64,000 nucleotides of DNA from Micromonospora radicis (GTDB lineage Bacteria > Actinomycetota > Actinomycetes > Mycobacteriales > Micromonosporaceae): NCBI RefSeq assembly GCF_003583405.1, contig NZ_QXEC01000012.1, positions 62,001 through 126,000 of the forward strand, written 5' to 3'. Positions 59,664-64,000 of this stretch are shown piece after piece. A program made the translations under genes and the position numbers. Every line of letters begins with the position of its first letter. Within the stretch, counting starts at the first letter, position 1. The notes beneath the pieces were generated by a model. The model did no database searches and had not been told where the DNA came from. It saw nothing but the letters and a program-made list of their open reading frames with translations.

Positions 59664-61550
59664 TCAGGCCTCCTTGACGCGCGGGTTGCGGGACTGGGTC
59701 TGCTCCGACTTGGCCGGCAGAACCCGGCCGAGACCACTGACCCGCGGGGACAGGAACGCCTTGCTACGGGCGAGCATCGTCATCATCGGATGCCGGAAGA
59801 GGAAGACCACGAGCAGGTCCAGGACCGTGGCCAGGCCGAGGGCGAAGGCGAAGCCCTTGACCGTACCGACCGAGACGATGTAGAGCACCACCGCCGACAG
59901 GATGGTGATGGCGTTCGCCGAGATGATCGTCCGGCGGGCCCGGACCCAGGCGCGGGAGACCGCACTGCGCGGGCTGCGACCCTCTCGGATCTCGTCCTTG
60001 AGCCGTTCGAAGTAGATGACGAACGAGTCCGCCGCCACACCGAGCGAGACGATGATGCCGGCGATGCCGGCGAGGGTGAGGGTGAAGCCGATCTGCCGGC
60101 CGAGGAAGACCAGGGCGCCGAAGAGCAGCAGCGCCGACAGCACCAGGCTGGCGAAGATCACCGTGCCGAGCAGGCGGTAGTAGAAGAACGAGTAGATGAT
60201 GACCAGCAGCATGCCGATGCCGGCCGCGAGCAGACCGGCCCGCAGGTGGCTGGCGCCCAGGGTGGCGGTGACGTTCTGGCTCTCCTGCGCCTCGAAGGTG
60301 ACCGGCAGGGCGCCGTAGCTGAGGTAGCCGGCCAGCTCGCTGGCCTCGGCGTTGCTGAAGTTGCCGGTGATCTGCGAGCTGCCGACGAGCACACCCTGGA
60401 TCTGCGGCGAGGAGATGATCTTGTTGTCCAGTACCACGGCGACCCGGCACTTGCCCTCGTCACCGAGCGCGGAGGCGTCGCAGGCCTGCCCCTCGTTGTT
60501 GAACGCCTCACGGGTCAGCGCGGTCCACTTCTCCCCGCCGGTACGGGTGAAGTCCAGGCTGACCACCCACTGGCTGGTCTGGTCCCGGACCGCGGTGGCG
60601 TTGCTGACGTCGGTGCCGAGCACCTTCGCCACGTCCAGCAGGTTCTTGATGGAACCGGCCTCGCAGGAGACCACCTGCTGCTCCGGGTCGGAGATGGAGG
60701 CCGGCGGCCGGTCGTCGAGCTGAAGGCAGCTGATGGTCGGCACGTTGAACTGCATCTGCGCGGGCAGTACCGCGACCTCCCGGCCGGTCAACTCGGCGAA
60801 CGGCTTGAGCTTCTCGGCCAGCGCCGGGTCGGCGCTCAGGTCGGCCGGTGCCTGCAGGCCGTTGGCCGCGGCCCAGGCCTCGGCGCCGACCTTCTCCTCG
60901 ACGGCCCTGCGCTGCTCCTCGATGCTCTGCGACACCGGTTCCTCGCTCGCCGACGGCGACGGGGTGGCACTCGGCGTCTGCGCCGGGGTGGGCGTCGGCG
61001 TGGGTGCCCCACCGCCCTGGCCGCCGGCCGGCGGTGAGGCGGTCACCTCGGCGTTCGGGGTGGGGCTGGTGGTGCCGGTCGGGGTCGCGGTGGGCGTCGG
61101 CTCGGCAGTGCCGGTCGGGCTGGGCGCCGGCGACGGAATCGCGCCGCTGCCGTCAGCGATCTTCAGCACCTTGCGGAACCGCAACTCGGCGGCGCTGCCG
61201 ACCTCGCTGAGGTCGCGGTTCTCACCGGGCAGGGAGACGACGATGTTGCGGTCGCCCTCGGTGACCACCTCAGCCTCGGCAACGCCGTACGCGTTGACCC
61301 GGCTCTCGATGATCTGGCGAGCCCGTTCGAGGTTCGCCGCCGTCGGGGCGCGACCGTCGAGCGTGTTCGTCGCCTCGAGCGTGAGCCGGGTGCCGCCGAC
61401 CAGGTCAAGACCGAGACGGGGTTCGAGCCGATCCTTCCAGCCTCCGCTGGCGCCGCCCGAGAAGAACACCAAAAGATAGAGGACGACGAGGATGCCGCCC
61501 AGTACGGCCAACTGCCGTCCCGGGCGCATCTGTCCCTGAGGTGGTGCCAC
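59664..61550 (-). CDS. secD: Protein-export membrane protein SecD
   Basis: 628 residues. TM1 (about 14-31) is followed by LGLDLVGGTRLTLEA (the D1 motif) and a large extracytoplasmic region, then five helices with the SLGVAADSFVIYFERLKDE loop near the C-terminus. The extracytoplasmic domain contains a Thr/Pro/Ser-rich insertion (about 135-206, TPTATPTGTTSPTP and so on) absent from the E. coli protein. Coupled to secF (spacing 1 base). Preceded by yajC after 286 bp. Confidence 0.95.
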   Translation of the reverse strand: MAPPQGQMRPGRQLAVLGGILVVLYLLVFFSGGASGGWKDRLEPRLGLDLVGGTRLTLEATNTLDGRAPTAANLERARQIIESRVNAYGVAEAEVVTEGDRNIVVSLPGENRDLSEVGSAAELRFRKVLKIADGSGAIPSPAPSPTGTAEPTPTATPTGTTSPTPNAEVTASPPAGGQGGGAPTPTPTPAQTPSATPSPSASEEPVSQSIEEQRRAVEEKVGAEAWAAANGLQAPADLSADPALAEKLKPFAELTGREVAVLPAQMQFNVPTISCLQLDDRPPASISDPEQQVVSCEAGSIKNLLDVAKVLGTDVSNATAVRDQTSQWVVSLDFTRTGGEKWTALTREAFNNEGQACDASALGDEGKCRVAVVLDNKIISSPQIQGVLVGSSQITGNFSNAEASELAGYLSYGALPVTFEAQESQNVTATLGASHLRAGLLAAGIGMLLVIIYSFFYYRLLGTVIFASLVLSALLLFGALVFLGRQIGFTLTLAGIAGIIVSLGVAADSFVIYFERLKDEIREGRSPRSAVSRAWVRARRTIISANAITILSAVVLYIVSVGTVKGFAFALGLATVLDLLVVFLFRHPMMTMLARSKAFLSPRVSGLGRVLPAKSEQTQSRNPRVKEA

Positions 61551-61836
61551 GGCTGTCCTGTCTCCCTGTACGGTCGCGCCGCCGCGGGCGCGACGGCGGA
61601 TCGGCCGGTTCCCCGGCCGACGATCTGCCTTCCGACGGCGCCCGGGGCTGACGCCGCCGCCTCGGGTGGTCGACGCGGGCGCGTGGACCGGACCGAACCG
61701 GCGCGCCGACGCCCGGCGTCGGCCTTCTATCCAGTTGTCTCAACGCGCCGCGTCGGCGCTCACCCGCCCGGGGACGCGTGCGGGTGACACCCGCCCGGCC
61801 GAGCCGGCGCAGCGGCGGACCGGGTGGGTGCGGTGC
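61551..61836. other. yajC-secD spacer with hairpin
   Basis: 286 bp without a gene. A hairpin GCCGACGC / GCGTCGGC with a CCG loop (61705-61713 and 61715-61723 as extended arms) could terminate or attenuate the yajC transcript, or separate it from a secD promoter that I could not identify. Confidence 0.45.
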
Positions 61837-62178
61837 TCACTCCTTGACGACGTCGGTCTCCTCGGCCGCAGCCTCGGTGGGACGCTCCGCCTTGGTCACC
61901 ACCCGGGCGATCGCCGGGCGGGCGTAGCGGGTCTGCACTCCGGGAGCGATCTCGAGCAGGACGTGGTCGTCCTCGACACCGGTGACCATGCCGTACAGCC
62001 CGCCGATGGTGACCACCTCGTCGCCCACGGAGAGGCCGGACTGCATCGCCTCGGCCTCGCGGCGGCGCTTCTGCTGGGGTCGGATCATCATGAAGTACAT
62101 GACGCCGAAGAGCAGCGCGATCATGAGGATCGGCGTGAAGCCTCCCGCTCCGCCGCCTTCTGCTGCTACGTAGAGCAC
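61837..62178 (-). CDS. yajC: Preprotein translocase subunit YajC
   Basis: Small single-pass membrane subunit of the SecDF-YajC complex. 113 residues: after VLYVAAEGGGAGG comes one hydrophobic helix (FTPILMIALLFGVMYFMMIRPQQKRRREAE), the YajC signature, then a beta-rich domain (VGDEVVTIGGLYGMVTGVEDD). The GTG at 62178 matches the usual start; an in-frame ATG at 62196 is possible. An acidic C-terminal tail follows. Confidence 0.93.
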   Translation of the reverse strand: MLYVAAEGGGAGGFTPILMIALLFGVMYFMMIRPQQKRRREAEAMQSGLSVGDEVVTIGGLYGMVTGVEDDHVLLEIAPGVQTRYARPAIARVVTKAERPTEAAAEETDVVKE

Positions 62179-62314
62179 GGTTGTCGACCTTCCCATTGGC
62201 CCCGGTACGGCGCTTGGCGCCGGAGCGGAGGCGGATTTTCACATCCTGTACAGACCGCGGCGAGTCTAGTCGCTGTATCTGGGAACGCCGAATGCGGCAC
62301 AGATCACGAACAGA

Positions 62315-63385
62315 TCACGGCTCGCCGGCTTCCACCGAGAACAGATCGGGCGCGGGGGGAGCTTCGGCAGCAAATGTACCATTCGGTGGCGTACGCCCCA
62401 GGTGGCGCCAGGCGGCCTCGGTCGCCACCCGGCCGCGCGGCGTACGGGCCAGCAGCCCCGCCCGCACCAGGAACGGCTCGCACACCTCCTCGACCGTGTC
62501 CGGCTGCTCCCCCACCGCCACGGCCAGGGTGGAGAGGCCGACCGGGCCGCCCCGAAACGAGTCGACCAGGGCGGTGAGCACCGCCCGGTCGAGCCGGTCC
62601 AGCCCGAGCGCGTCCACGTCGTACACGGTCAGCGCCGCGCGGGCGGTCTCGACGGTGACCACGCCGTCGGCGCGTACCTCGGCGAAGTCCCGCACCCGGC
62701 GCAGCAGCCGGTTGGCGATCCGGGGCGTACCCCGGGACCGGCCGGCGATCTCCGCGGCCCCGTCGTCGGTGATCGGTACCCCGAGGATGCGCGCCGAGCG
62801 GTGCAGCAGCGTCTCCAGATCGGCCGGGGCGTAGAAGTCCAGATGGGCGACGAACCCGAACCGGTCCCGCATCGGACCGGTCAGCAGACCGGACCGGGTG
62901 GTCGCGCCGACCAGGGTAAACGGCTCCACGTCCAGCGGGATGGCGGTGGCGCCCGGGCCCTTGCCGACCACCACGTCGACCCGGAAGTCCTCCATCGCGC
63001 TGTAGAGCAACTCCTCGGCCGGCTTGGCGATCCGGTGGATCTCGTCGATGAAGAGCACGTCGCCCTCGGCGAGACTGGTCAGGATCGCGGCCAGGTCGCC
63101 GGAGCGTTCGATGGCCGGGCCGCTGGTCACCCGGATGCCCGCGCCCAGCTCGGCGGCGACAATGTTGGCCAACGTGGTCTTGCCCAGGCCGGGTGGCCCG
63201 GAGAGCAGGATATGGTCGGGCGGGGAGCCACGCCGCATCGCGCCCTGCAACAACAGGTCGAGCTGGTCACGGACGCGGTGCTGGGCGATGAACTCGTCCA
63301 ACCGCTTCGGCCGGACGCTGGCCTCCGCGTCCCGCTCGGCATCGTTGACGTACGCCGAGACCAGATTGCCGTCGGTGCCGGTCAC
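62315..63385 (-). CDS. ruvB: Holliday junction branch migration helicase RuvB
   Basis: AAA+ motor that, with RuvA, drives branch migration of Holliday junctions. 356 residues: Walker [15 protein letters not shown], Walker [11 protein letters not shown], sensor GATTRSGLL, arginine finger region GPMRDRFGF, and a C-terminal winged helix ([20 protein letters not shown]). GTG start at 63385. It follows ruvA, separated by two 60-bp repeats that include the ruvA stop. Confidence 0.96.
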   Translation of the reverse strand: MTGTDGNLVSAYVNDAERDAEASVRPKRLDEFIAQHRVRDQLDLLLQGAMRRGSPPDHILLSGPPGLGKTTLANIVAAELGAGIRVTSGPAIERSGDLAAILTSLAEGDVLFIDEIHRIAKPAEELLYSAMEDFRVDVVVGKGPGATAIPLDVEPFTLVGATTRSGLLTGPMRDRFGFVAHLDFYAPADLETLLHRSARILGVPITDDGAAEIAGRSRGTPRIANRLLRRVRDFAEVRADGVVTVETARAALTVYDVDALGLDRLDRAVLTALVDSFRGGPVGLSTLAVAVGEQPDTVEEVCEPFLVRAGLLARTPRGRVATEAAWRHLGRTPPNGTFAAEAPPAPDLFSVEAGEP

Positions 63386-63505
63386 GGGACGATCTTCATT
63401 CGCGACTGCGGGGCTCGCAGAACCGGCTCACTCCTCGCGCTCATCGGGAGCATCTTCATTCGCGACTGCGGGGCTCGCAGAACCGGCTCACTCCTCGCGC
63501 TCATC
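63386..63505. repeat. Tandem 60-bp operon-junction repeats (ruvA-ruvB)
   Basis: Two copies with a period of exactly 60 bp, 63386-63445 and 63446-63505, differing at only a few bases near their ends. Minus-strand reading starts at the ruvA stop codon: TGAGCGCGAGGAGTGAGC, followed by CTGCGAGCCCCGCAG (a perfect CTGCG/CGCAG hairpin) and TCGCGAATGAAGAT. The GCGAGGAGTG and AGCCCCGCAGTCGCGAA blocks are the same as in the pyr-operon copies. Confidence 0.92.
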
Positions 63506-64000
63506 GGGTCCGACCCAACAGGCGGATGGCCTGCTTGAGCAGTACCGGCACCGGTGGGGTGGCGCCGTCGACGGTCTCCGCGACCGCCGCGACCGCCTGG
63601 TCGGCCTGGCCCGCCGTCCAACCGAGCCCGACCAGCGCCTGCCGGACCTGCTCCGGCCAGGCGCCACCGGTGACCCCGGCCGCGCCGTCGGCGCCCACCG
63701 CGACCGGACCGATCCGGTCGCGCAGCTCCAGTACCAGCCGCTCGGCGCCCTTCTTGCCGATCCCGGGCACCCGGGTCAGCGCGGCGGTGTCGGCGTTGGC
63801 GATCGCCTTGCGGACCGCGTCGGGGGTGTGCACGGCCAGCACCGCCTGCGCCAACCGTGGTCCGACACCGCTGGCGGTCTGCAGCAGCTCGAACAGCGAC
63901 TTCGCGTCGTCGTCGGCGAAGCCGTAGAGGGTGAGCGAATCCTCCCGGACGACCAGGCTGGTGGCCAGCCGGGCCGGTTGGCCGACCCGCAGGTCGGCGA
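63501..64000 (-). CDS. ruvA: Holliday junction branch migration protein RuvA (partial, N-terminus beyond window)
   Basis: DNA-binding subunit that targets RuvB to Holliday junctions. The visible 165 residues begin ADLRVGQPARLATSLVVREDSLTLYGF (end of the OB domain), continue through two helix-hairpin-helix motifs (LLQTASGVGPRLAQAVL and LTRVPGIGKKGAERLVLEL), a Gly/Ala linker, and the RuvB-binding domain III (EQVRQALVGLGWTAGQADQAVAAV) to the stop TGA at 63501-63503. That TGA is the first codon of the 60-bp repeat array. The N-terminal part, about 35 residues, is outside the window. Confidence 0.95.
   Translation of the reverse strand, partial: ADLRVGQPARLATSLVVREDSLTLYGFADDDAKSLFELLQTASGVGPRLAQAVLAVHTPDAVRKAIANADTAALTRVPGIGKKGAERLVLELRDRIGPVAVGADGAAGVTGGAWPEQVRQALVGLGWTAGQADQAVAAVAETVDGATPPVPVLLKQAIRLLGRTR

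Overview
The window is a contiguous piece of a high-GC actinobacterial chromosome, most likely Micromonosporaceae (Micromonospora, Salinispora or a close relative). Three things support this: extreme G/C at third codon positions, many GTG starts and ATGA/GTGA overlaps, and a gene order typical of actinobacteria (ruvAB-yajC-secDF-apt-rel-cyclophilins-hisS-aspS-rarA-alaS-ruvX-mltG-aroE-aroC-aroK-aroB-aroQ-efp-nusB-bldD-pyrR-pyrBC-carAB-pyrD-pyrF-mihF). The genus is inferred from gene order and repeat style, not from a search. I saw no rRNA, tRNA or CRISPR array.

Layout. 1-11.5 kb: a minus-strand pyrimidine cluster, pyrR-pyrB-pyrC-carA-carB-pyrD-bioA-pyrF, then a partial mihF at the left edge. 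A biotin gene (bioA) sits inside it, and an RNA hairpin resembling a PyrR site overlaps the pyrR ribosome binding site. 11.7-12.3 kb: bldD, divergent from pyrR, with a promoter overlapped by a BldD-like box. 12.3-17 kb: nusB, efp, aroQ, aroB, aroK, aroC. 17-30.6 kb: an accessory block lying between aroC and aroE. It encodes a probable Wzx/Wzy-type surface polysaccharide pathway (Wzz-like protein with a degenerate kinase domain, polymerase, flippase, sulfotransferase, APH-like kinase, PssD/PssE-type glycosyltransferase, GT2, methyltransferase), followed upstream by a secreted repeat protein and a secreted GH26-like hydrolase. 31-42 kb: aroE, mltG, ruvX, alaS, two small membrane genes, a giant proline-rich membrane protein and rarA. 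42-45.9 kb: a GNAT protein, an MFS exporter with its ArsR regulator and a striking operator, and an SDR pseudogene. 45.9-54.4 kb: aspS, a secreted S1 protease, a secreted SGNH hydrolase, hisS, an MBL hydrolase and two paralogous membrane-anchored cyclophilins. 54.4-55.1 kb: a decayed region with an IS5-type transposase remnant, short tandem repeats and twin AT-rich dyads. 55.1-64 kb: rel, apt, secF, secD, yajC, ruvB and partial ruvA.

Most genes are housekeeping: UMP synthesis, the shikimate pathway to chorismate, aminoacyl-tRNA synthesis, the Sec accessory complex, Holliday junction processing and the stringent response. The parts most worth a second look are the polysaccharide block inserted in the aro locus; a family of 60-bp repeats that start exactly at the stop codon of the upstream gene at three operon junctions; two families of long intergenic palindromes; the 39-bp ArsR-type operator; and the twin ATTTCACCNTGAAAT dyads.
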